From contig JAFTFX010000009.1 of assembly GCA_017458225.1 (NCBI GenBank), positions 1 through 62,551 of the forward strand: a DNA stretch of 62,551 nucleotides. Reading direction: 5' to 3'. Shown here in pieces: positions 1-8,122 of this stretch. Every line of letters starts with the position of its first letter. Within the stretch, counting starts at the first letter, position 1. The notes below the pieces were generated by a model. It had not been told where the DNA came from. It was given only the letters and a program-made list of their open reading frames with translations, and did not search any database. The position numbers and the translations under genes were made by a program. Origin of the DNA: Prevotella sp. GTDB taxonomy: Bacteria; Bacteroidota; Bacteroidia; Bacteroidales; Bacteroidaceae.

Positions 1-90
1 ATATGTCGCTTCTTGTACTACTTCTGTCTATGGAAATCTTTCAAAGAACTCTTTCTTTAAGTCGCCTCGGAGGTCGTTTCCTCGTTAGCG
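1..90 (-). other. Probable rRNA-operon leader, transcribed out of the left edge
   Basis: Read on the minus strand, this stretch follows a strong promoter, contains no start codon with an open frame, and carries GTTCTTTGA (complement of 43-51), which resembles the boxA-like antitermination motif found before 16S genes in Bacteroidales. The following AAGTAGTACAAGAAGCGA also resembles 16S upstream spacers of Prevotella as I remember them. The 16S gene itself would start outside the window, so this is an inference from the leader alone. Confidence 0.5.
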
Positions 91-94
91 GATG

Positions 95-125
95 CAAAGG
101 TACGACTTTTTCCGGAACCACCAAA
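95..125 (-). promoter_or_regulatory. Strong Bacteroidetes-type promoter (probable rrn promoter)
   Basis: The -7 box is TACCTTTG (complement of 95-102). A -33 TTTG (complement of 122-125) lies 19 nt upstream. Both match the Bacteroidetes primary sigma consensus TTTG-N19-21-TAnnTTTG. The predicted start is near position 88 and transcription runs leftward. Confidence 0.7.
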
Positions 126-285
126 ACTTTTCAAGGAAAAATTCAAGAAAATACAGAAAAAATTCCACGGTTTTGATTTATATCAAATACACGGAGCCTA
201 TATACCTTATATATATTATACGCGCGCGTAAAGGAACGGACAAGAGCACCAGGATCCTCACGGCAGAAGACAGCAAGCATTAGCA

Positions 286-349
286 CAAAGCAAGGCAAAC
301 CGCATGGCAAAGCAAGGCAAAACGCATGGTAAAGCAAGGCAAACCATTT
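286..349. repeat. Three 22-bp tandem units (CAAAGCAAGGCAAAnCGCATGG)
   Basis: Units start at 286, 308 and 330. The first two differ at one base; the third is partial and begins with T instead of C. The array abuts the next repeat, which has the same 22-bp period. Apart from these arrays and an alternating AT/GC tract (about 203-227), I see no gene in 126-496. Confidence 0.85.
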
Positions 350-420
350 TACAAAGTCGACGAGTTTGTTCAACAAAGTCGACGAGTTTGTCTAACAAAG
401 TCGACGAGTTTGTAAAATGG
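344..420. repeat. Triple quasi-palindrome array, copy 1, with 12-bp terminal inverted repeats
   Basis: Three copies of ACAAAGTCGACGAGTTTGT start at 351, 373 and 395 (22-bp period). Each is a quasi-palindrome with one symmetric G/G mismatch. The array is bounded by a perfect inverted repeat, CCATTTTACAAA at 344-355 and TTTGTAAAATGG at 409-420. Positions 349-413 are identical to 37265-37329. Confidence 0.9.
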
Positions 421-496
421 ATGAACATAGACAGCACTCTGTATCGCTATTAATTGTCACCCCAAAAGTGGAGCGCGACAGTGCGACAGAGGCGTG

Positions 497-2416
497 TCAG
501 AACTCGAGGATGAGGGACTGACGCGGCTTCAGCTGCACATCGGTAGCGAGATTGTAATATCGGTTGGTGAGGATATCCTTGGCACGCTTTGCCTGTCCGA
601 TTACTTCAGCATAGCGTTTCACCTCCATGACTGCAGGGCTGGTGGTTCCGTTCAAGACGGTCAGCGAAGTGTGGCCTTCATACTGACGAGCTATGACATA
701 GACACCATTGCGCGGAATGAACTGCACCTGTTTCCCCTTGGAAATCAGTAAGTTGCCTTTTCTCCAATGGAGCAAGCGACTGAGCCATGAGAACATCTGC
801 TGTTCCATTCGGGTGCGCCCCTCCTTCGTGAAAGCGCTACGGCTATCGGTGGGGAATCCGCCGGGGAAGTCCTTGCGCACATTACCATCGGTGACCTGCT
901 TCGTGCCGTTCATCATAATCTCCGTTCCGTAATAGAGCTGCGGTATGCGCTTCACCGTCAGGAGCAAGCTCAGTGCCTGCTTCAGCGCGAGCGAATCTTT
1001 TCCGTCGCCAAGGAAGCGGTCGGTGTCGTGATTATCGATGAATGCCATCACGCTGGAGGGATTGGGATAGAGATAATCATAGACGAACGAGTTGTAGATG
1101 CGGTTGAATCCTCTCCACCAGCCATCCGTCTCTTCATGCTTGCAGGAGTCGAGTGCCTCCTGGAAAGAGAAGTCCATCACGGTTTTCAGATAAGAGTTCT
1201 GGTCGCTGAGTTTCGAGTCTTTCTGCCAAGCGGCAGTATATGCAGGCACGGTGACCCATGTTTCGCCCACGGTATTGAAGTTGGGATACTCCTCATCGAG
1301 TTCCTTCATCCACTGCGCCATCGGTTCGCGGAAGGCATAGGGATAGGTGTCCATACGGATGCCGTCGATGCCAGCCGTCTCTATCCACCACTTGGAGTTC
1401 TGGATGAGGTAGCGCATGAGATGAGGATTGTGCTGGTTCAGATCGGGCATTGTTGACACGAACCATCCCTCGGTTGTCTCGCGTTTGTCGACCTCAGAGG
1501 CATAGGGGTCGAGCACGGGCGTGAGCTTGTAGCTGGTCTGTTGGAAGTCGGTGCCGCGCGAGTCGCTCGTGCCACCCGACTGCTGCAGCCATTCGGGCAG
1601 GTTGAACCAGTCCTTCGCCGGCATGTCGGCCACCCACGGATGCTCGAATCCACAGTGGTTGAAAATCATGTCCATCACCACTTTCAGCCCTTTGGCATGA
1701 GCCTCGTCGATCAGTCTGCGATAGTCTTCATTAGAGCCGAATCGCGGGTCTACACGATAGTAATCGGTTGTGGCATAACCATGATAGGTGCTATAGCCGA
1801 GCTCATTATCGGGCGAGTCGTTCTCCAAGATGGGCGTGAACCACAAGGCGGTAACGCCCAGTTCGTTGAAATAGTCAAGATGCTGGCGCAGGCCCTCCAG
1901 GTCGCCCCCGTGACGCAGTGACGGCTGAGAGCGATCCTCACGGTAAGCGCGCATTCCTTTGACCTGCGGATTATGGTTCTCGCCCTGTGCAAAGCGGTCT
2001 GGCATGAGCAGATAGAGCACGTCGCTGATGTCGAAGCCCCGGCGCTCGGTGCCAGCCATCTCGCGCGCCTTCAGCTGATAGTCCACCTTTATCACTTTTC
2101 CTTTTGCAGTAGGCTTTTTGCCCGGTATCTCGAAGGCGAGCGTCATTGTGCCCGGCTGGGCATCGCGCACGTTCATGTAGATGAGCAGATAGTTGGGCGA
2201 GTCGAGCCGCACGATGCTGTCGATACGCACGCCGGCATAGTCGGTTGTCACCTCTTTCACCGTGGCAATATCCTTGCCATAGACCATCAGTTGTACCTGT
2301 GGGTTCTTCATGCCCACGAACCAGTCGGTGGGCTCAATGCGGTCGATTGTCAGTTTGGCTGCATTCATAGTGATTGTTTGTGCCGTAATGGCCAGTAATA
2401 GGAATAATCGTTTCAT
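497..2416 (-). CDS. GH13 alpha-glucan hydrolase, SusA-like neopullulanase/cyclomaltodextrinase
   Basis: This probably hydrolyses imported maltodextrins in the periplasm. The 639-aa protein has an Sec signal peptide (residues 1-19), an N-terminal beta domain of the cyclomaltodextrinase type (about 20-120), a GH13 barrel and a C-terminal beta domain. All four GH13 regions are visible: DMIFNH (about 249-254), GIRMDTYPY with nucleophile Asp356, GETW with acid/base Glu385, and FIDNHDTDR with Asp464. There is no lipobox and no T9SS tail, which fits a periplasmic location. It is the third gene of a minus-strand operon, 15 bp after the pullulanase. The exact preference (neopullulanase, cyclomaltodextrinase or alpha-amylase) cannot be read from sequence; SusA of Bacteroides thetaiotaomicron is the closest functional analogue by context. 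Confidence 0.9.
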   Translation of the reverse strand: MKRLFLLLAITAQTITMNAAKLTIDRIEPTDWFVGMKNPQVQLMVYGKDIATVKEVTTDYAGVRIDSIVRLDSPNYLLIYMNVRDAQPGTMTLAFEIPGKKPTAKGKVIKVDYQLKAREMAGTERRGFDISDVLYLLMPDRFAQGENHNPQVKGMRAYREDRSQPSLRHGGDLEGLRQHLDYFNELGVTALWFTPILENDSPDNELGYSTYHGYATTDYYRVDPRFGSNEDYRRLIDEAHAKGLKVVMDMIFNHCGFEHPWVADMPAKDWFNLPEWLQQSGGTSDSRGTDFQQTSYKLTPVLDPYASEVDKRETTEGWFVSTMPDLNQHNPHLMRYLIQNSKWWIETAGIDGIRMDTYPYAFREPMAQWMKELDEEYPNFNTVGETWVTVPAYTAAWQKDSKLSDQNSYLKTVMDFSFQEALDSCKHEETDGWWRGFNRIYNSFVYDYLYPNPSSVMAFIDNHDTDRFLGDGKDSLALKQALSLLLTVKRIPQLYYGTEIMMNGTKQVTDGNVRKDFPGGFPTDSRSAFTKEGRTRMEQQMFSWLSRLLHWRKGNLLISKGKQVQFIPRNGVYVIARQYEGHTSLTVLNGTTSPAVMEVKRYAEVIGQAKRAKDILTNRYYNLATDVQLKPRQSLILEF

Positions 2417-2431
2417 ATAATGGTTTCGTAT

Positions 2432-4369
2432 TTAGTCATGAATAATCAATGCCGACTGTGGAGCTACGTTGACAGCAGAGCCGTTGACGGTGCCGAGGCC
2501 ACTCACGCCGACTTCGATGACCCCGTTGGCGCAGACCACGGTATAGTGACCGTTGGGCACACTAACCGTCTGCTCCTGCTTGGAAGAGTTGAGCACCACG
2601 ATGATGTTGCGCCAACTGTCGCGGCCGGCATAGTTCTTCAACCTGTAGGCCACTACCGACTCGGGAGCCTCCAGAAATTCCAGATGCTTGCGCACCAAAT
2701 CGGAATTGCCCAGACGGAAGGCCGGATGCTGCCGGCGCAGCTGGATGAGCTTCTTATAGTACTGGAACACCTGCGGATAACGCAGTTTGTTCTCCCAGTC
2801 GAGCTGGTTGATGCTGTCGGGCGACTCAAACGAGTTGTGCACGCCCTTCTTGTCGCGCAGCAGTTCCTCGCCGCTGAGCATGAAGGGCACACCCTGCGAG
2901 GTGAAGACTGCCGTCTGGGCAAGCAAGTCGAGACGAATGAGTTCTTCCTTTTGAGAGGAAAGAGAATAGTTTTCTTTGGCAAACACCGAAGCCTTCAGAC
3001 GGTCCACCAGACACATGTCGTCGTGGCAACTGACGTAGGCCATCATCTGCGTGGGCTCCAGGGCGTAAGGCTTCTTCGAATAGTTCACCTTCGAATAGTC
3101 TATCTGCGGATGGGCAATCATGGCGGCAATGCCAGCCTTCAGACTCTCCGTCTCCTTGTTGTCGTAGGAGCCGCCCAGCCAACCACATTTTGTATCGTCG
3201 CTGAAGGGGCCTCGCAGTGCATCGCGAATGTCGTCGCTGAAAGCGGCAATGCCCGGCATCAGCGGAATATTGGCCTTCATGCCCAGCTGCTCGTTGGGCA
3301 GGGCACATGCACCGGCACTCCAGCCCTCGCCATAGATGAAGATGGTGGGGTCTATCTCATCGAGCGCCTTGCGAATCTGGTTCATCGTCTCAATGTCGTG
3401 AACGCCCATCAGGTCGAAGCGGAAGCCGTCGATATGATATTCGCGCACCCAGTATTTCACCGACTCAATCATGAAGCGGCGCATCATGGGCTGTTCAGAA
3501 GCCGTCTCGTTGCCGCAGCCCGAACCGTTGCTATAGGCTCCGTCGGATGTCTTCCGATAGTAATAGTCGGGATAGGTGCGCTGGAAGTTGGAGTGTTCGA
3601 TGTCGTAGGTGTGGTTGTAGACCACATCGAGGATGACCGCAATGCCGGCCTTGTGGAGGGCTTCTACCATCTGTTTGAACTCACGGATGCGGCACGCCGG
3701 ATCGTAAGGATCAGTGGAATAGGAACCCTCGGGCACGTTGTAGTTCACGGGATCGTAGCCCCAGTTGTACTGCGGCTGACCGAGCCGTGTCTCGTCGACT
3801 GAGCCGTAGTCGTATGAGGGCAGCAGATGGACGGCATTGATGCCCAAGTCTTTCAAGTGGTCGATGGCCCACGGTTCGGTGAGCGCCAGGAACTTGCCCG
3901 GATGCTGGGCATCCTTTCTGTTGACAGAGAAATCGCGGTGATGGAGTTCGTAGACAACCAGGTCGGCCGGACTCTTGATGACGGGCCGTTTCAGGTCCCA
4001 TCCGCAGTCACTCTGATATTCCTGCAGGATGGCACCGCGCTGTCCATTCACGCCTACTGCTTTCGCAAACACGCCTGGACACTCGCCACGCCCCATGTCG
4101 AAGGTGTAGAAACGGCCGCGCAAGTCGCCCTTCACCACTGTTTTCCACAGGTCCTGTCCGTCGGGCTTCATCGCCACGGTTTGAAGGGGCTTTCCCCCTA
4201 CCCCATCCTTGTAGATGCGCACCTTCACCCCTTTGGCTGTGCTGGGAGCGAAGAGCCGGAAGGTGGTCTGACTGGGCGAATAGACCATTTCGTTGAAGTC
4301 GAAGTCTTGTGCCGTTGTCACTTGGAAACTCATAAGAGACACGAACCCTGCTACTAATAATTTCTTCAT
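2432..4369 (-). CDS. pulA: Type I pullulanase (GH13_14)
   Basis: Debranching enzyme that cleaves alpha-1,6 links in pullulan and limit dextrins. The ATG at 4369 gives MKKLLVAGFVSLMSFQVTTAQ, a normal signal peptide, and is preferred over the upstream in-frame TTG. An early-set domain typical of pullulanases (about 30-120) precedes the barrel. The pullulanase hallmark YNWGYDP is present, followed by the GH13 regions DVVYNH, GFRFDLMG (nucleophile Asp), GEGW (acid/base Glu) and VSCHDD. The length of 645 aa is normal for the short Bacteroidetes form. It starts 10 bp after the upstream amylase stop and ends 15 bp before the SusA-like gene, so the three glycosidases form one transcription unit. Confidence 0.93.
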   Translation of the reverse strand: MKKLLVAGFVSLMSFQVTTAQDFDFNEMVYSPSQTTFRLFAPSTAKGVKVRIYKDGVGGKPLQTVAMKPDGQDLWKTVVKGDLRGRFYTFDMGRGECPGVFAKAVGVNGQRGAILQEYQSDCGWDLKRPVIKSPADLVVYELHHRDFSVNRKDAQHPGKFLALTEPWAIDHLKDLGINAVHLLPSYDYGSVDETRLGQPQYNWGYDPVNYNVPEGSYSTDPYDPACRIREFKQMVEALHKAGIAVILDVVYNHTYDIEHSNFQRTYPDYYYRKTSDGAYSNGSGCGNETASEQPMMRRFMIESVKYWVREYHIDGFRFDLMGVHDIETMNQIRKALDEIDPTIFIYGEGWSAGACALPNEQLGMKANIPLMPGIAAFSDDIRDALRGPFSDDTKCGWLGGSYDNKETESLKAGIAAMIAHPQIDYSKVNYSKKPYALEPTQMMAYVSCHDDMCLVDRLKASVFAKENYSLSSQKEELIRLDLLAQTAVFTSQGVPFMLSGEELLRDKKGVHNSFESPDSINQLDWENKLRYPQVFQYYKKLIQLRRQHPAFRLGNSDLVRKHLEFLEAPESVVAYRLKNYAGRDSWRNIIVVLNSSKQEQTVSVPNGHYTVVCANGVIEVGVSGLGTVNGSAVNVAPQSALIIHD

Positions 4370-4379
4370 GACCAAACGC

Positions 4380-6401
4380 TTATCTGAAAATCACCTTCCT
4401 ACAATTCTTGCCTTCCTTCACGACATACACTCCGCCACGCGCAGGCTTGTCAACGCGCTGTCCCTGCAGATTGTAGTAGACGGGTACTGTCCCTGTGAGA
4501 TCCATGCGGACGCTGCCCACCGACACCACATTGGCTTTCAGGCCATCCTGCATATAGTAGCCTCCATTCTCAAACGCCAGGTCGGCTGTCTGGGGAGCTT
4601 CAGTGTTGTTGAAGATGATTTGCGTGGGCTGAGTTGGCGTTGTGCCGGTGTACTGCTGGTTCCACGACCATTTCCACACTGCGTTGCCGCGGCTGCTGGT
4701 TCCTAAGTTCACGCAACTGACACCCGGCCATGTTCCGCCCGTATAGTTGCCATTGTCGTCCCATGCCCAGCAGCTGATGGTGTTGGTCCAAGACAGAGGA
4801 GCCTCAAAGAAGGCACACACCTCACCCTCAGCCACGGTGCAGAACGACGGTATGTCGAACTTCTGCTTCTCCGTAACGTTAAAGGTGCGTGTGATGACGT
4901 TCGATGGATTCGTGCTCAGCCACACTTTGAGCGTGGTGGTGCCCAAAGGTATCGCTACCGTAGCCTTTTGGGAAGCACGCTGTGGCTCGCCGTCATTCAC
5001 CTGATAGCAAAGATAGCCCGAGCCTTTGGTTACTGCCGAAAGGGTTGCCTCCTGTTCGCCGACATAGTTGCCCGAAGCCAAATCTACCCAGGGGATATCC
5101 AACTCGTTAGACAAATAATAGGCATAGTGGTAGCCCGACAGCGCAAGTGTCCAGTCAGTAGCAGAGGCTGCCACCTTCTTCGTATCGCCAACCACAACGA
5201 TCAGCTTGCCAGCTACGTTATTGGCATAGTAAGTCTGCGAACTATACAGATTCGTATAGCTGCTGGTATTGGTGATGCCGGCAACTTTGCGAGCCGCAAT
5301 CATCGACTTCAGCTCGTTGGGATAAGCCACCCAGTGCTTCATGAACACACAGGGTGTGCCCGGCATGGCCAGCAAATAGGCATTAGCAGCCAGTGTGTCG
5401 CGCTTCAGGGGGTCTTGTGCTGCGTTGGAACGAGTCTCTGTGTCATGGTTTTCCGTAAAAGTCACGGCATAGCGGAAATACTTGCCGCCGTCCTGATTAT
5501 TGCTCACCAACGGCCAGTTACCATCGTTCTGCTGAGCCAGCCTGCTCCAGTTGCCATTGTTGGCAGCATTGCGCACGGTATAGCGGAACTGGAAGTCGAA
5601 GGCAGCCGACTGAATAACGCCGTTGACCTTCGTTCCTTCAATCCAGTTCTTGATGGTGGCCGTGCCATCCCAGCACTCACCCACCGAGAACTCTGGCTGC
5701 GAGGCGGCATTGTAAGTGCCCGTGAACGAGGCCGAATAGCCTTTCACCATGTCGTAGCGGAAGCCAGCATAGCCCAGATCGTTCTTCAGAAAGTCAAGAT
5801 AGGCCTTGACGATGGTCTGCACATTCTCGCTCTTATGATCCAAGTCGCGCATGCCGTCCCAACCCTCGCCAGTGTCGTTGTTCGCCGAGAGCTGGTAGCC
5901 GTTCTGCGTGGCCCAGGTCTTGGTCTTTCCACCGTCGTCGTTAGCACAGATGTCGGTAGACTTCATCTCGTAGGTCACGCCCTTGTAGGTCTCCTTGGGG
6001 AAGTCCACACAATTCGACACGTTGCGACGGTGGTTGATCACCACGTCGGCCAGTGTCTTCAATCCCTTGCTCTTGAAAGTATTGATCATGGAGCGCAACT
6101 GCTGCTCAGTACCAAACGAGCTGTTATAGTTGTTGAACCACCACAGGTCGTCGTAGCCCATCGACTGGCCACCACAATAGCCGCTCTGTGGAATCCAAAT
6201 CAAGTCGAAGGTTGCGGCCAGTTCGTCGGCTTGCTTTTCCAATACAGCCCACTGGCTGTCGCTATAAGAATCCCAATAGAATCCCTGCAGCATCACGCCG
6301 CCATACTGGTTAGGCCACCCTTGTGCAAATGTTGCCAGTGAAGAGCAGGCAAACAGCACCATCACAAATAGTTTAAGCTTGAGAGTTGTTAGTTTTCGCA
6401 T
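4380..6401 (-). CDS. Secreted GH13 alpha-amylase with C-terminal CBM26 (SusG counterpart)
   Basis: This should attack starch outside or at the surface of the cell. The ATG at 6401 gives a 673-aa protein with signal peptide MRKLTTLKLKLFVMVLFACS and a likely cut after TFA-Q (residues 25-27). Starting further upstream would add 35 residues unlike a signal peptide and would read through the operator. The GH13 residues are Asp217 in GFRYDMVKG, Glu242 in GECW and Asp320 in ENHDTE. Residues about 550-645 match a CBM26 starch-binding module (FFEAPLSW, TWPGV, IIFNN, ENGGYY). The last 33 residues (YYNLQGQRV, GGVYVV, KVIFR) look like a short C-terminal tail common on Prevotella secreted enzymes. Unlike SusG it has no convincing lipobox. 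It is the first gene of an operon with its own operator. Confidence 0.93.
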   Translation of the reverse strand: MRKLTTLKLKLFVMVLFACSSLATFAQGWPNQYGGVMLQGFYWDSYSDSQWAVLEKQADELAATFDLIWIPQSGYCGGQSMGYDDLWWFNNYNSSFGTEQQLRSMINTFKSKGLKTLADVVINHRRNVSNCVDFPKETYKGVTYEMKSTDICANDDGGKTKTWATQNGYQLSANNDTGEGWDGMRDLDHKSENVQTIVKAYLDFLKNDLGYAGFRYDMVKGYSASFTGTYNAASQPEFSVGECWDGTATIKNWIEGTKVNGVIQSAAFDFQFRYTVRNAANNGNWSRLAQQNDGNWPLVSNNQDGGKYFRYAVTFTENHDTETRSNAAQDPLKRDTLAANAYLLAMPGTPCVFMKHWVAYPNELKSMIAARKVAGITNTSSYTNLYSSQTYYANNVAGKLIVVVGDTKKVAASATDWTLALSGYHYAYYLSNELDIPWVDLASGNYVGEQEATLSAVTKGSGYLCYQVNDGEPQRASQKATVAIPLGTTTLKVWLSTNPSNVITRTFNVTEKQKFDIPSFCTVAEGEVCAFFEAPLSWTNTISCWAWDDNGNYTGGTWPGVSCVNLGTSSRGNAVWKWSWNQQYTGTTPTQPTQIIFNNTEAPQTADLAFENGGYYMQDGLKANVVSVGSVRMDLTGTVPVYYNLQGQRVDKPARGGVYVVKEGKNCRKVIFR

Positions 6402-6428
6402 TTTTTTACAGTTTTTGGTTTCTGCCAG

Positions 6429-6436
6429 CGAAATTA
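6429..6436 (-). promoter_or_regulatory. Candidate -7 box of the amylase operon
   Basis: TAATTTCG on the minus strand differs from TAnnTTTG at one base and lies 27 nt before the amylase ATG. I see no TTTG at the -33 spacing. This suggests an activator-dependent promoter. Confidence 0.45.
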
Positions 6437-6491
6437 CAACAAATGCGGCTGTTTTGACGCTAATTGCAACATATTTAAACGCAACACGAAA

Positions 6492-6505
6492 TGCAAACGT
6501 TTGCA
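6492..6505. promoter_or_regulatory. LacI-family operator, perfect palindrome TGCAAACGTTTGCA
   Basis: The 14-bp perfect palindrome matches the general LacI/CcpA half-site pattern with a central CG. Its centre lies 62.5 bp upstream of the amylase -7 box, the same spacing as the site in front of susC. The local LacI-family gene (14344-15369) is the likely binder. Confidence 0.75.
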
Positions 6506-6555
6506 CAGTCTGCGAAAATCCGTGGTGTGCGCCTGCATCTGATTTCAGAATCGAG

Positions 6556-6591
6556 AAACGGATGCCAGCGTCTCTACGCTGGCATCCGTTT
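6556..6591 (-). terminator. Hairpin terminator of the susCDEF operon
   Basis: A perfect 15-bp stem (AAACGGATGCCAGCG and its complement) with a 6-nt loop lies 48 bp after the susF-like stop. Only a short T run follows, so termination may be partial. Confidence 0.7.
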
Positions 6592-6638
6592 CAGGGAGTG
6601 GCAGCCTTAACTGGCTGCTATTTCATGGTACAATTGGA

Positions 6639-8090
6639 TTACTTAATTGAAGCTGCACCGGTAACGAAGTTGAGGTAGGCCTTCTGACCTGCACTCACAG
6701 AGGGAGCAGCCAACTCGTCGGACTCACGAACAACGATAGCGTCGCCGATCACATTGAACTCTGTGCGCCACCAGTCGATGCCACCAACCTTGGCATACAT
6801 GCGTAACGCGCCACTATTGGCAAACGCAGGCGATACGAACTCACCATCTTCAGTGGCAGGCTCTGTGAACTTGTTAGCCTCAACACCAGCAGTCCAGTCG
6901 CCCGTAACATCACCAATCAGGTAGATCTCGGCCTTGTGTACGGTCATGGTACGCTCAGCAGAGCTAACCTCCAGGAGATACCAGCCAGCATTGGCCACCT
7001 TGCAGTTTGTTCCATCGTTGCTCATGCCTGCACCAGCTTCGTCGGTAACGGCAAGCTGATCACCACCAAAGTCGCCGCTCCAACCTGCAACAGGCGAGAA
7101 CTTGAACAATTCGTTGGCATGCAGATAAATAACCGTCCAGAAGGTATAGGGAGATGTTCCACCCCAGTTGTTGTTGACAGCATTCAGCTGAAGCCATGTA
7201 GAGCCCCATCCATAGTGGTCGCCAGTGAGATAGAGAGCAGGCGGCAGAACAGCCTCGACAGTATAAGTAGCCAGCAACATATTGACAGAGATGAGATAGC
7301 CTTCTGCATTGGCAACAGCCGAGAACTTCAGGTTGCCACCTGCATTGTTGAGCGATACCGAACCCTCGTTAGCAGGGTCATCAGCTCCAGGAGCAGCAGA
7401 CACAGCAGCATCCCACGAAGCGATGCTACCATCGGCATTGAAGCTGGATGAGGGAATGAACTTCACCTCGTAGGTTTCAACACCAGCCTTGGCAGGAACA
7501 GTAACAGTAAACACAGGATCTTCGTAGACATCGCCACCGCCATTCACCATGTGATACTCGTCTTTTCTGGTGCATGCCCAGTCATCAACATTGCCTACAA
7601 CATAATAGCCTGCAGGATCAATAAAGGGAGCTTTCACATTGGCAGTGATATTGAACTTTGCCGACTTGTAAGTAGTGGCCGTAGCACCATTACTAAGGAT
7701 GGTCAGCACCTGTGCTTGTACAGTATGTACCGTATTGGGGTTAGAACCATACTTGCCAACAAGATAATCCTGCAAATCGGCCACTGCCATTTTGCCTTCA
7801 GCCGAGAGATCGTAGGTAGCATTATCGTCGAGCACTATTTTATAGGTCGGTGTATATTGCTCATCGCTGACAACAGGTGCTGCGATGGTGCACACTTGAA
7901 CCTCTGTCACGTCGGCAGAAAGTGCGTTCAGATTGATGGCTGCCGTGCCTGGTGTCACCGTTCCACTCGCAAAAGTGGTTATGGCATCCTGCGTGTTGAC
8001 AGGCTGTTCTGCCCAGTTGCCGAAGTCCTGGTCGCAGGCAGCCAGTACGGTGGCTGCCATTGCGACGAACATATATGATTTGAATTTCAT
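6639..8090 (-). CDS. susF: SusF/SusE-family outer-membrane starch-binding lipoprotein
   Basis: Surface lipoprotein likely to hold starch near the SusC pore. The signal peptide ends in VLAAC with lipidated Cys19, followed by acidic residues (D20, D22) that fit the Bacteroidetes surface-export signal. An Ig-like N-terminal region (about 30-150) is followed by repeated carbohydrate-binding-like domains with the recurring pattern YYVVGN/LYLTGDHYGWG/IYLIGDVTGDW and tryptophans typical of starch binding. It has 483 aa, about the SusF size. It is the last gene of susCDEF and 32 bp after the susE-like gene. E and F labels rest on order and size, because the two proteins belong to one superfamily. Confidence 0.85.
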   Translation of the reverse strand: MKFKSYMFVAMAATVLAACDQDFGNWAEQPVNTQDAITTFASGTVTPGTAAINLNALSADVTEVQVCTIAAPVVSDEQYTPTYKIVLDDNATYDLSAEGKMAVADLQDYLVGKYGSNPNTVHTVQAQVLTILSNGATATTYKSAKFNITANVKAPFIDPAGYYVVGNVDDWACTRKDEYHMVNGGGDVYEDPVFTVTVPAKAGVETYEVKFIPSSSFNADGSIASWDAAVSAAPGADDPANEGSVSLNNAGGNLKFSAVANAEGYLISVNMLLATYTVEAVLPPALYLTGDHYGWGSTWLQLNAVNNNWGGTSPYTFWTVIYLHANELFKFSPVAGWSGDFGGDQLAVTDEAGAGMSNDGTNCKVANAGWYLLEVSSAERTMTVHKAEIYLIGDVTGDWTAGVEANKFTEPATEDGEFVSPAFANSGALRMYAKVGGIDWWRTEFNVIGDAIVVRESDELAAPSVSAGQKAYLNFVTGAASIK

Positions 8091-8122
8091 AATCTTATCG
8101 GTTTAAATATTGTTATTAATTA

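Noticed and set aside
205-227. Alternating AT/CG tract as a Z-DNA or cruciform element
   Set aside because: The tract is short and has no associated feature; chance is a sufficient explanation.
143-376. 77-aa minus-strand open frame in the repeat region
   Set aside because: It is translated from the tandem repeats and the AT/GC tract, and has no start context, domain or neighbour support.
351-413. CRISPR-like array (short repeats with regular period)
   Set aside because: The 19-bp units are separated by only 3 nearly constant bases, with no spacers and no cas genes nearby.
2420-3802. 460-aa plus-strand open frame opposite the pullulanase
   Set aside because: It is an antisense shadow of a strongly supported GH13 gene. 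The same holds for the 457-aa frame at 4968-6341 opposite the amylase and the 454-aa frame at 38004-39368 opposite gdhA.
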